The notes under the pieces were generated by a model. That model had not been told where the DNA came from. It ran no database searches and saw nothing but the letters and a program-made list of their open reading frames with translations. Below are positions 1-10,898 of a stretch of 64,000 nt of DNA, one piece after another; position 1 is the first letter of the stretch, and the number at the start of each line of letters is the position of its first letter. Source of the DNA: Isoetes taiwanensis. Lineage: Eukaryota; Streptophyta; Lycopodiopsida; Isoetales; Isoetaceae. The DNA is taken from NCBI GenBank assembly GCA_021234155.1, contig JAJEKV010000054.1:620001-684000 (forward strand), written 5' to 3'. The translations under genes were made by a program, and so were the position numbers.

Positions 1-811
1 CAACGCCGGCTCAATGAGTGGATGCGTTTTAGCCTTAGGTAAGGTATGCCATGTATTATAAGCCTTAATGTGTCTTATTGTTAAGTTAAATATAGATCCT
101 AATAACTGCATAGAAATTGTTGTACGTATATGTATCGTAGGGAAATAAGTTAAATAACAACGATAATATGAGGTAGCATGTTAATTGATCCCGCAGGGGC
201 ATAATTCCTTCCAAGGATAGCTATATGACCTCGGGGTCACATGTCCAGTTGGATGCTGCCTAGTGGCGTGACGTTAAAATACTATCTATCTATCTATCTA
301 TAAATATAGATAGAAAATAGAATTCGGATATACTTAAGTATATCTTAGGGATATATTTCCAAGGGTAATGCAGGACCCAAGGAAGAGAATAAGAAGCACA
401 TCTAATTCTTGTGTATGATAATTAAAACCTTGTCTATGTAACAATAGGTCGAAAGTAGGGTTATTGTTTAAATAATCGCGATCTAAAAGTCGTTAAATAT
501 TGCAAAGCTTAGAGTAAATTTAATTGTACTATCGGAAGTAATGTATCCAATACTATGATAATGTTAATTCATAAATATTACCTTAGGGTAATTATGTTAA
601 TCACATGCATTAAAGGAGCCAGTAAAAATCGGCTCAGGCATGTCAATTTGTGTAGATTAATTCTATATGTAGCTAAGATTAATCTGCGCATGCAACCTAT
701 GCTAGGTATGGGTTGCATGCGTTATTCCAAATGATGAGACCACTACGGTGATCTCTAGGGGCGTGGTGTAATGTCAATGTAGGCATGGCGTTTCCTTTGG
801 GACCAGTGGAA
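1..811. other. AT-rich DNA without recognised gene
   Basis: No coding region of believable quality is seen. The stretch holds a TATC microsatellite and short hairpin-forming AT-rich DNA, and leads directly into sequence recognisable as the 3' untranslated part of a Ty3 element. It may be further internal sequence of that element, but no homologous stretch within the window shows it. Confidence 0.5.
283..301. repeat. (TATC)n microsatellite
   Basis: Four to five TATC units are followed after a few bases by GATAG, giving a small hairpin. A (GATA)n tract in the opposite sense lies near the end of the unit (33,779-33,797), about 350 bp before the copy 2 equivalent of this tract. Confidence 0.85.
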
Positions 812-1200
812 GGTAGATTAGAAAGTCTACTTACGTTTCACGGAAGTAGACAACCCTCGAAGAAAGGAGGTCATTAAGGAATGCATTGATAGGAAAGGCA
901 CCTTTAGCCCCATATATGCTTTGATAGGAGGAATCTATCCTTCCCCCCACGCGGGAAGGATATCCCCCATTTGGGCAACTAGAGGTGTAGGCATGAGCGG
1001 CATATAGGCATATAGGCTGTCTCCACGACCATAATGGAAGATCCACCCTCTTCCCTCTGGTAGGAGATTAGCCATGCATCCATGTAGATAGGTGGGGTGG
1101 TCACCATATAACCAAAATTTTTGTAATAATTAATAATAGGTAGTGTAGAGCACAGGCCAATAGAGCTCCTGGGAGGGCAAGGAGGTCGAACTTCGAAGGC

Positions 1201-1517
1201 TTACAACACAAATTTTGTTATAATGTGTTGCAAGGGATGAAGGGTACCTTAGAAGTGTAAATTTTGTAGGAAATTGATAAACTTTGATAAACTTAAATGT
1301 TGTATTAAGTAAGGTTAATAATTACCTTGCGTGGATTAAGTTATGATGTGATAAGTTAATAGGATACTTGAAATAGTAATGTCTTAAACATTACCTTAGA
1401 GTAATTCTAATAATTAAGTTAGTAAGTATGTAATTATAGATATTGTAAAATTAATGCGAGGATTTTTAAGGTGCGAAGACACGCAACACAAATTTTGTTG
1501 GAATGTGTTGCAAGGAA
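1201..1517 (+). repeat. Two hairpin modules in a Ty3 3' untranslated region
   Basis: Two diverged modules, at 1,201-1,234 and 1,486-1,517, share CAACACAAATTTTGTT followed by TGTGTTGCAAGG. They can fold with a stem of about 10-11 bp (TTGCAACACA with TGTGTTGCAA). Each is followed by similar sequence containing GTACCTTA and GATAAACT, so the whole 280-bp stretch looks like an old tandem duplication. A similar hairpin is present in the related element at 15,487-15,528. Confidence 0.7.
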
Positions 1518-1940
1518 TGAAAGTACCTTAAATAATAATTGTATATGAAAGTGTTCAATTGTGATAAACTAAATGTTGTGATAATAGAAACTAATAAGTA
1601 CCTTATTTTAGTAGAAGTTCTGAATTGACAACTTATTTGATAATGTAATGGCGTAATAATGATTTAAAAATATTATCTTAAGGTAATCGTAATAAATGTG
1701 TAAGTATTATAGTAGTATATCATTATGCATCGGGTTGATTGCGGGTTAGGAAGATTCAAGGTGGGGAGAACCCGCGATCTTTGCGGACGACATCATTTCA
1801 AGGTGGGGAGAATGTGGCGTTTCGGCCGCGATATATCGCTCGGGGCGTATATTGTCTTGCCCGTCCACGCGTACCGCCACCCCCGGCATTAATGCGTAGC
1901 GTGTAGCCAAGTGGGTAGCCCCTAGGGGGCAACTTGCTAG

Positions 1941-2145
1941 AATGTGCATTAGTATTAATGTGCACATTTTCCAATGTACACATTAATGTGGGCACACATT
2001 TCCATGTGGCCACTTGATGCCAAGTGGGCCATACCCATAGGTGCAATTAATGTGCACATTTTCCAATGTACACATTCATTAATGTGCACACATTTCCATG
2101 TGAGCACATTTGGGTGCACACATTTCCATGTGGGCACATTTGGCC
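1941..2145 (+). repeat. Short tandem subrepeats inside LTR A
   Basis: Repeated variants of TTAATGTGCACATTTTCCAA and CACATTTCCATGTGGGCACA are arranged head to tail. This is the kind of short direct repeat often found in U3 regions of plant LTRs. The motif mixture of CACATTT and ATGTG also gives local inverted symmetry. The equivalent in copy 2 is at about 35,795-36,000. Confidence 0.75.
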
Positions 2146-2230
2146 ACCTAGCCCTTAAAGGCAAGTGGGCCCTTTTCCCAATTATCCCACATGCCTAAAG
2201 GGGATGGTGGAAACCCTAACCACCCCTTGT

Positions 2231-2240
2231 CTATTTAAGT
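2231..2240 (+). promoter_or_regulatory. TATA-like box in LTR A
   Basis: CTATTTAAGT lies about 30-40 bases before CCCTAACTTGCCC and TTTCTAGGGTTTTAGAG, in the position expected for the U3/R border of an LTR. Copy 2 has the same box at about 36,088-36,097. No experimental start site is implied. Confidence 0.5.
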
Positions 2241-3070
2241 AGGAGAACCCTAACTTGCCCATTTTTCGTTTCTAGGGTTTTAGAGCTCTGTTTTGGCTGC
2301 CTCAAGAGCCAAAACCGCCTCCCAGAACTTCATGCGAGAGAGGCTGCATCATTAGTTTTCCTTGATTCGAGCATTTCAGTGAGGATGGTGGGAGTTGGTC
2401 GAGGAGGAGGAACTCAAGGATCGGTATTTAGGCAATTTAGTAGTCTAAACCCCATTTCAGCCATCGAATCGGTGGGGTTTAGCCTCTTAAATTGCCCATA
2501 GCAGACCCTCTAGATCTCTAGATGCTTGATTCTAACTAAAGAACCTAACTCTATGATATAGATTAGATCTTGTTCTTTAGTTCTTACGTGATGTATATGG
2601 ATGATGTATCTCTGTGAACTCCTTGTATTGGGAAGGGGGTAGAGACCTAAAGCTTGGTAGTAGATGCTCCTAGATTAGCCTCTCTAGCACACTATAGATC
2701 TTGGTACATTGCACAAGAGCCACACACGGTTTGTGGGTGAAGGGGCGGGCCCGGCTTATAAGGAGGTTAGGTGTTTGACTCTTGAGCGATCCCTATGGTG
2801 TGTTAGTGCTACTGGGGATCATTGTGACTAGGTCTAATGGCTTGCCCGCTGCGTGTGGGCAAGGCATGGGCTCGACACTCGTGAGGTGGTGAATATGACC
2901 TTCCATTGAGTTCAAGTCGAATACGGGCGGTGGCCCTCTAGTCACCTTGAGTCGGCATGGAGATCTACGGAGGGAGTGATCCCTACACGCCCCATCGGGG
3001 CTGGGGAGATGCAACCCGGGATATAGCCCCCTTGGCTATGCATCCGTGAGACTCTGGTCGAGTCCCAACA

Positions 3071-3585
3071 CTTTTCAACCTACTCGCAAAGTGTGTGCCG
3101 GGGAGGGGCGGATGGAGTGGACAACCCAATGCCATGTTCTTATGCCGACCAAATCCATTGCCATGAATTACATGCGCAATGACCTCACGGAGACCCAAGC
3201 TTGTCGGTCCATCCACGTGTCCAGGAGCCTTGGGTAGGATTTCCTCTATGCATTGTGCTGATCATTGTCTTTTGCAGATGTGATGTGCCACCCAGAAGGG
3301 TGGGTATATGTGTTGCTCTTATATACTGACATGTATGTTTACGCTTCCGCAGCTAGGTAGGCCCTGAGGGAGACGGGGTACAATGACCCTTTCACTCTTC
3401 CCACTGGAACCCGTCACGGTTGCAGTGTTATGTGAAGGGCCCTGTATCGGCATGGAGCTGGTATGGGGGAAGAACTCCTGTTTGTATACGGTGAGTGCAC
3501 CGTATGCGAGTAGGGGACGTCACAGGTACTACCCCTCTAAGCGGAGAAAGTGTTTGCCTCCCTTTTTTATTTTTTGGTAGGGAAT
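3071..3585 (+). pseudogene. Leader and gag start of Ty3 fragment A
   Basis: This stretch matches, in reverse complement, the leader between LTR C and the gag start of the minus-strand element. The shared run is CTTCCGCAGCTA followed by CCTGAGGGAGACG, then an ATG. A short open frame begins near 3,383 and the family resemblance fades near 3,585. No capsid or zinc-knuckle domain can be recognised. It is a fossil remnant. Confidence 0.55.
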
Positions 3586-4353
3586 TGAACATGTCTTGTA
3601 GGATGTGTAGTCAAAGTTCCATGAAATCTTACGTGTAATGTTTCACAATTTGTCCTCCCAAGTCTTATTCATTGTCTAAAGAACCACAAACATCCCAACA
3701 TAGCCAATTCTTACTATCATTATAATAGGCTTTAATAAACAGGTGTCATGTTGAGACATGTAACTCTATGCAATTTGTAGGTAGCTACAGTGAAACATAT
3801 GATTTGGGTCGTGTGTCTCTTTTTGCGGTTTGTAATTGCAGATAGCTATAGTGCTCTCTAGTTTGGATCATTCTCTAGTGTCGTGTTATGCAAGCAACAT
3901 CTGAGAAAAAGATATTGAGAAGAATATATGCCATCTATACTCTCCATTAAGCTTTTGAGTAAACTGTAAGAAGTCAACGTTGTCTGCTCTTACATGGGAT
4001 CTCAAATCAACGACATACTTATGAGCCAATTTAGGTTTCCCTCAACCACATGGATATTCAAAACACGTGTAACAAATAATAATATCTGCAATAATGAAAA
4101 CATCCAATAGCCTTACTTTTCCATGCACTAAAGACAACAAGTAGACAAAGTAATTGAATCGTTTCTTCATCCAGAGACAAATAATGCAGCAAGGTCAAGT
4201 ATTATGATTGGAAGAGGGCTTACACGGCAACTATACCTTTCTGATTGCAATCAAGGAACAAATAGTAGCGGGATGGTATGTTAAATCAAATAAAGACATA
4301 GAGAAATATCTATCTCAACAAAGAATCTAAATAGCGCGAGTGACAGAAAAAAT

Positions 4354-4453
4354 GAATAGAAACTAAGTTTGTGATGTTGCAAATGTCAGGATAGAAATTC
4401 AAGCAATAGAAACTAAGTTGGTGATATTGCAAACAGCAGGATAGAAATTCAAG
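4354..4453. repeat. 51-bp tandem duplication
   Basis: Two units begin AATAGAAACTAAGTT at 4,354 and 4,405 and end with CAGGATAGAAATTCAAG. They differ at a few positions. The same pair is present in copy 2 at 38,200-38,299. Confidence 0.85.
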
Positions 4454-5606
4454 AATGTAGTATGCCATTTCTAAAGCTGCCTTGGACTTTCTGAGGACTC
4501 TTGATAAATAGAAAAGTGATATAAAGCCAAGAAGGTATAATATGTATAATCACATGATGCCAGAGATACTGTAAGTGGATCAGAAGCATCCGAAAATTGC
4601 TTGAAAAATAAAAGTAGCCGAATTCAAGCTGTTGATTGATTAAAAGCATACAAATACCTGCAATGTGGTTCAGAATATTCTGTAAAGATCTATTTATTCC
4701 CACCCCTTGCCTCAGAAGAAAGCCTACTTATGTACAATGTTATCGTTCTTCCAAGCCCTTGGCCCTGCAAAAAAAGATTTGTAAAAGGCAAAAAATATCA
4801 AGAACAAAACTTTTGTCTAATGCATCTGCATAGTGCTAGGAAGTACTTGTAGCTCTTTCTGTCATCTCTACCACTTTTATTTAATGCAAATAGGCAACAT
4901 AGCCAGAAACCATTGTAATAGCCAGAAGCCACTATAACCATTGTGCATATGGCAAAGGACAACACAATACCTGGCAAATGGAAAATGGCAAACCATATCA
5001 GCAATTCCAAGCTTCATGCATTTGGAATGGGTGCTTCATTGTTCAAGCTCACCTTTAACGTTCTTCAAACCTGCATAATAGAAAACAATAGCATCATCCT
5101 TAATCATGGAGATTTAAGGGAAAAGAATAAGAGAAACAGAGAAACAGTGAGATTTATTCTTGTTAACTCCAGCAGAAGTTATGCTCTCTAGAAAACACAA
5201 TTTTCAATCTCTTTAGTTAGAGTACATCTACCTTCTTTAAAGCGGTGTTTAAAAGCACAAACATTCCAAAATTTGAAAAGGCTGAGAAGTAAGGCAATGG
5301 GAGTTTAAGCAGAGATGTCACAAACTTTTTTATCCTCCAAGATAATTGCATCCTAAGAAATCTTGAGCCCATTTTTGGGTTGAAATAATGACATAAGTGT
5401 AACCTGTAGATGCATATATATAGAGATAAAACTCTAGTATAAAGCCCTAGTATATAGACTACAGTTCAAGGGAGGTAGATCACGGTCTCCTTTGCTTAGT
5501 TTATGCAAAACCCAAGCTGGATTTGTGTAGCTTATGACAGTAGCAGTTAAAAACGAAAGGACAATTGTATCCGAACAGAACAACTTCTAGTTCTTCTTGA
5601 ACTATG

Positions 5607-5946
5607 CTTTCGGCTTAACTAAGCAGATCAATTTTGAGAGGCAGACAGTAGAAGCACCTAAACCAAGGACACAAACTGGAATTCTTGTCTTCAACGGCTC
5701 AAAAAAAGCCTGCTATAAACCTTAAAAACAAAGGGCAACGGCCTCACGTGAAGGATTTTGAAGCAGAAGTCTTTGCTTTCGGTCTAACCAAGCAGATTGA
5801 TTTTGGGAGTTAGACAATAGAAGCACCTCAAAAAAAGGACACAAACTGGATTTCCTATCTTCCACGGCTCAAACAAAGCCTACTATAAACCTTAAAAACA
5901 GAGGGCCACGGCCTTACCTGAAGGATTTTGAACAGATAGTCTTTAG
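5607..5946. repeat. About 171-bp tandem duplication carrying a splice-donor-like site
   Basis: Unit 1 starts with GCTTTCGGCTTAACTAAGCA near 5,608 and unit 2 with GCTTTCGGTCTAACCAAGCA near 5,778. Both end with GAAGGATTTTGAA followed by TAGTCTTT or AAGTCTTT. On the minus strand unit 2 carries the donor-like CAG|GTAAGG at 5,917/5,918, and unit 1 carries CAC|GTGAGG at the matching place. The units look about 85-90% identical by eye. Copy 2 has them at 39,451-39,787. Confidence 0.8.
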
Positions 5947-6680
5947 GTTGGCCAATGCAAATACATGAAACTCTTTCAAATATGGGAGTCTGCATGATCT
6001 GATGCAGAATATGAAAATATGGGCAATACCACCAATTTTTGCTAGATTTGCAGAGTGAAGTCTTCTTCCCCGGATATGCACGCCGAGATGGCAAGGGGAA
6101 ATTAGAACCCAGAAATGGAAAAACCCCAAAACCCGATTGCCCAAAATCTTACTCAAAAAATGTAAGCAATTTTTGGAATCATGGTAAATTTTTCCGGCAG
6201 CTAAAAGCTCCTAGACCTTAGAAAACTAACCTGTAAAAAATATCCAAAAAGTTTTCGACATGTCGGAAAAACCAAATTTAAAAAATAGATAATAATACAA
6301 GACATAAATTAGACTTACACAACATTAAAGCGATAGGTTCCTATAGTAAAATTATATTTACTCAAGAATATAAAATTTAGCAACATTTATATACGTCTTT
6401 GCGCAATTATGTAAACAATAATCACAATTTATCGGAAATGCATTTATACATTTTAAATAGAATATTACCAAACCGATAATAGAAGATGCATGTTTAGTTT
6501 CAATCATCCATCTGACTGCTGTCGACAAAAACATATCTGCAGGTACTACTTATATTACTTCCTTTACTCCCTCTCCTCCAGACCATAAATCAATTATTTC
6601 AGGTTTGTTGCCATTCTTATTTGTTCATGTTAGTGTTGTCGAATGTAAGTAGATTGTTCATGTCCATTTATAGGTAGGTT

Positions 6681-6696
6681 CCATTGTTTAAATGTT
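6681..6696. repeat. LINE target-site duplication, 3' side
   Basis: CCATTGTTTAAATGTT directly abuts and partly overlaps the T tract that marks the LINE 3' end. It is identical to 13,537-13,552. Confidence 0.9.
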
Positions 6697-7188
6697 TTTT
6701 TTTTAATTGAAGGCTTAGTATTTATATTAATATAGATATATGTGTACATATGAACATATGTATATACATATGTTTACAAAAAGTAACCGATTTGGGTAGG
6801 GTTGGTTATGAAGACCCTTCAACATAATATCTTAAGAAAATATTTAGGCTAGTAGTTTTAGGCCTGAACCTTTATCACAAAAGGATTTCAGCATATAAAA
6901 GACAGTAACAGTCATCATTCCAAAAATCTCCTTTTCTTGGGCTCGCCCGCATCGTGATCCTTTCTCCCCATTCCTTTGGTGGCCCTTATGAATAGACAGA
7001 ATGGGCATTTGCATAGATGAGCTTTCCCCGGATTAAATCTTCCTTTCTTGTCTTTCGCCCCGCATAAAATATCCCTCTTTGCATCATAAGCTGTGTTACA
7101 AGCACAATTACAGTGACATACACCTTCATGTGCTATCGGGATCTCGACCCCAAAGCCGGAGTTAGCCATAAGCGCATTAGAGTGAAGG

Positions 7189-10100
7189 TCAATCCTTTTC
7201 CGCCGACTTCTTTACCAACACCGAGAATGTTCCCTGCGAATTTCAAAATAAAGTTAGACAAGGATGAAAAGATTTCAAGTATGAATCAGAAAATCTCCTC
7301 AATCAATTAATATCATATTTAGTTTGCTCAATGATAGCTTTGAGGCCAAATAATCTCCTCTTTGAAGATCGGGGAATTTCTTCCCTTCCACATCCTCAAA
7401 GGAGAAGATAAATCGCCAATTTGATGGATTTTCAGGAAGAAAGAAGTCAGGTGGGGCTCATGGTCCTAAGATTGGGCATATTAAGCTCGATCTCGGCTAA
7501 CTCGAGTCCATTCGGCCCATAGGCGGTTTCTGAAAAGATGATTCTCATCTTCACGATCCTGCATACATAGCACACAAATGTTAGAAGTACGCCATATTCA
7601 TTCTCCATCTTTTCATATTTGTTGCAAGAGCCTTATGCCAAAGCTGCCACATAAAGGCTTTTACTTTTGGGTGAATTGGACACTTCCAAAGAAAGATGAG
7701 ATTCCTTTTGATTCTCATGTGATCAGTGTTCCATTTGATATGGATTGTTATATCCTGATCTCTGTTCAGGAATTTATAAGCTCTTTTAACTTTGTATCCA
7801 CTGAACCCATTTATGTGCCACGAATCTTCAGAATGGTGCCACTGACCACTAGCAAGTTTACGTGTAATACTATTGAAAAGCATCTCGGACTCTTCCCCGG
7901 ATCCCTCGAGCGAGGTATGATAGTCCAAATTATTAGTAATGTCACGATGAGCACAATTCCCTGTTAGTCCATTGTTTAGTTAGGGTAGGGAAATGAGAGG
8001 CTAAACAAGTATTAGGATCATCGAGAATAAGAGAAGGGCTCAGAAAATTGCTTGATCACGAGAAAGGCCCTCCTTCCAAGTGTACATGCCTTTAACCTCG
8101 ATCCATACGATCCACTTCTTAATAATTTGAGGGATGGAATTTGGGATGGTGAAGGGGAAAAGAAAAATACTAAAGGGAAGGTGCATCTTAAGTCCCCTCC
8201 ACCCAAAGGGATGGCATCTCCAGATATAATGTTTGATCGAGCTTTGGCGGGTGATGAATCGATGCATCGGGGCTCTGTAGAAGTATTTAGCAGCTAAAAG
8301 CGGTTGCTTGCTTTTCGATGTTAATAACCCCAATCCTCCCATACTTTTAGTTTTGCAACACTCCTTCATGGGGCTGGAATCCGGCATCTTTGTTTGTACC
8401 CCTGCAATGAATCTACCAATAATACTTTGCATTTTAGAATAGACCTTTTTAGGGGCCATAATAATAGATGGTGATAAACACGAGAAGAGGAGATACTTGA
8501 GTTTGCAAGAATAGCCCTACCATTCTTAGAAAGAAATTTAGAGTTAAGAGAGTCCACCTTCTGTAGAACTTGTCCAAGAGATCCCCCACAGGTCACTCGC
8601 GTTCACTCTAATTGCATAGGGGATCCCAAAATTTTGGTTTTGGTGGTAGGAGAGAGATACATACATCAGAGATATAAAGCTGCTTGCTCCCCTTTAGTCG
8701 ATCCCTTGAAATCAGCTTTGTCTTGGTCGGGTTGATATTGCATCGAGCATCTTCCAAAGTCTTGAGGATCTGGCGTGCAATTTGAATAGACTGGTTGTCC
8801 AGATTCATAAAAAGAAAGGTATCATCTGCAAAATGAACATTGAGAATATCTTCCATCTCTTGATTAGGGGGGAGTTTAAGCCCTTTAAGCCCATTAAGAT
8901 TTCTAAGCTTCTGGAAATTACTATGCAAACCCTCCATGACTATTAGAAATAAAAAAGGTGCCAGGGGGCAACCTTGTTTTACTCCTCTTTTTATGTCAAA
9001 GAAGGGACTGCATTCCCCATTGATAAGTACAGCTGATCTTGAGTTTTTCAGAATCGCCATGAAAATAGAAATTACCTCTTCCGAGAATCCTAAACTCGGC
9101 TACATTCTGCAAAAATTTCCAACTTCGCGTGTCGAAGGCTTTGGTGATGTCAATTTGAAGCCCTATGTTTTTTGTTTAGTTTCCTGGCCCAAGCCCGATC
9201 CCTAGAGATCTTTCTTTGCAACATTATCCAAGATGTATCTCCCTTTCAAGTAGGCACTTTGTGTCTTACTTATGATCTCATCAAGGATAGGCTTGACTCT
9301 AGGCTGCAATTGAACACTGAAATAAGCTTATAGAGCACATTGGATAGTGAGATAGGCCTATAATCGAGAAAAAGAGATGGGCATGTCAATTTTAGGTATG
9401 AGAGCAATAAGGCTAGTATTGATCTGCGGTCAAACCTTTGGTTAGTAAGAATTCATTAGCAATGAAAACCACCAAAATTACCCAAAAGCCCCCAAGCCTT
9501 CTTGAAGAATTCAGCGGGGAGGCCATCGGACCGGAGTTTTGCCATTTTCCATTTCATTTAGCACCTTAAAGATTTCCTCGTTGTTGAAAGGTCTAGACAT
9601 CTTTGTTGTTCATGGCGTTAGTAACTCTGGCCTGAATATCAATGAAGTTATGAATGTCTTGAAAGCTTCATTATCCACGATAGTACCCATAATTACGATA
9701 AAATGCTCCTTAGCGAGCCTCTTTGAGATGATTGTCCTCAACAATATTATTTCCCTCCCAAAGAACACTATATATATGATTCTTCTTAATCCTCCCTTTT
9801 GCCTTAATGAAAAAGTATTTGGAGTTGGCCCTCTCATCTTCCCTTAGCTCTTTGACTTTGGCTTTAGTCTTCCAACCCTTTGCAATCTGATTTCTTCCCT
9901 TTCAATCTGAATTTTAAGATTCTCCTTATTACGACCTTGAGCTATTCCATCTTGATTTCTCAACTCTTGCGGTGAATAGTCTCTTTTCGATGTATCTCCT
10001 TCCCCAAACTTTTAACCAATTCTTTATGTTTTTAGGGTCTTAACCCACCAATCCATCCACAGGAGTTCATTCTTGGGCTTATCTTCCATATCCAACTTTT

Positions 10101-10898
10101 GAGCTAACTTTGGTAATGAAATCATCTTGATCGAAGATTAGTATTAAGCTTAAAGTATGAATTCCTTTTCCTCGATTATTGTTGGCATTGATATTAATAA
10201 GGTGGGGATAATGATCGAGAGATAGTGTAATTCGAGAGGTTGGAGACTCTAGAGCTCTTTGTTCCATAATGATTCGAGGTAAAACCTATCATAAAGACAT
10301 CAAATAGAATTTGGATTACGTGATTATTCCAGCTATAGGAATGAGGGACCACTCTTGCCAAATTTAGGTGGTGATTTGTAGCGAGAGTCATCCATTTATC
10401 ATTCTCTTCCCGCTAAGGGCTCTGAAATTAGCACTCCTCATATACTCATGAGTAACCATATTAAAATCACCCCCATTATGATCTCATCATAAGGGATACT
10501 ATTCAAACCATTAGTTATAATATTCGGTGAGCCCTCTCGGTAGGTGATGATAGGCATAAATGTTCACAAAAGCAATCCTATTGTTCCCTATATTGCCATG
10601 TAAAATCTGCCATCTCTTACTACTATCTGCATCATGCATATCACTTAGATTAATCCTATTATGCCAAGCAATAGAAATACTGCTTAGAAGAATTGTTTGC
10701 TTTTTATAGACCAATGATTGAAATTATTAGGCAACACTTCTCTAATTATATTATCAATACTATCATCATGGATCTTGTGTTCTTGAAAGAAAATGAAGTC
10801 TAAATTCATAGATGCAAGACAAACCTTCACCCTTCCTCTTTTCACATTAGAATTAATGCCTGCAGGTTCCAGGTAATACCCTTAAGATTTATGTCCAT
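7189..10898 (-). pseudogene. LINE ORF2: endonuclease-reverse transcriptase, frame-interrupted
   Basis: This is the replication protein of an L1-type element, which nicks the target and copies the RNA in place. The N-terminal apurinic-type endonuclease carries LDFIFFQEHK (catalytic Glu) and GGDFNMV (Asp and Asn), clearest in copy 2. The reverse transcriptase shows IALIPKIDMP and YDYRPISLS, then RGVKQGCPLAPFLF and the catalytic HFADDTFLFM at about 8,820. The C-terminal part includes FLWKCPIHPKVKAFMWQL and a zf-RVT-like Cys region. Its length of about 3.7 kb fits plant ORF2 (about 1,240 codons). The start at 10,898 overlaps the ORF1 stop by 17 nt in another frame. Several frame breaks separate the visible segments. 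Whether these are real is doubtful, because copy 2 is open where copy 1 is not, for example over the endonuclease. Confidence 0.85.

Larger units (their letters stand above)
1813..3070 (+). repeat. LTR A of the Ty3 family
   Basis: The start is set by the purine tract immediately before it and by TGTG, the same junction as LTR B. The end is set by where similarity to LTR B stops (…GTCCCAACA). The length is about 1.26 kb. It contains short tandem subrepeats in the first third, a TATA-like box near 2,231, and a block at 2,700-3,055 that is clearly similar, in reverse complement, to 14,180-14,480 and 20,590-20,900. Divergence from LTRs B and C is large by eye, which suggests an old family or different subfamilies. 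Confidence 0.75.
812..3585 (+). mobile_element. Ty3-type LTR element fragment A (fossil)
   Basis: This plus-strand fragment belongs to the same family as the minus-strand chromovirus at 14,155-21,618. 812-1,798 matches the 3' untranslated region found at 15,188-15,900 on the other strand. 1,799-1,812 is a purine-rich tract (AAGGTGGGGAG), 1,813-3,070 is an LTR, and 3,071-3,585 matches the leader and gag start at 20,260-20,560. Internal sequence of the family therefore lies on both sides of one LTR, which suggests a recombined or tandem element. No pol is present here. It is an incomplete, broken fossil. Confidence 0.75.
3586..6680 (-). other. Gene-like, intron-rich block of unknown identity
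   Basis: This block and 13,553-14,154 become contiguous when the LINE is removed, so they form the locus into which it inserted. On the minus strand I see splice-like units. One is a 107-nt exon candidate at 4,658-4,764 with a polypyrimidine-TGCAG acceptor and a GTATTT donor. Another is an 18-nt micro-exon candidate at 5,053-5,070 (acceptor TTATGCAG, donor GTGAGC). A third is an exon end at 5,918 with donor GTAAGG. The longest minus-strand frames are about 70-85 codons and I recognise no family. Copies 1 and 2 are almost identical from about 4,230 to 5,640. It could be a gene fragment, a pseudogene or untranslated exons. Confidence 0.35.

Noticed and set aside
812-1812. Interpretation of the AT-rich hairpins as a MITE
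   Set aside because: The stretch matches the 3' untranslated region of the chromovirus in order and content, so it is part of the LTR element.
2222-2300. Promoter of a host gene
   Set aside because: The TATA-like box lies within an LTR bounded by a purine tract and TGTG, so it is the element's own promoter.
7578-7967. 129-codon plus-strand frame
   Set aside because: It lies opposite the LINE ORF2 C-terminal part, whose minus-strand frame has zf-RVT-like sequence. It is a shadow frame.
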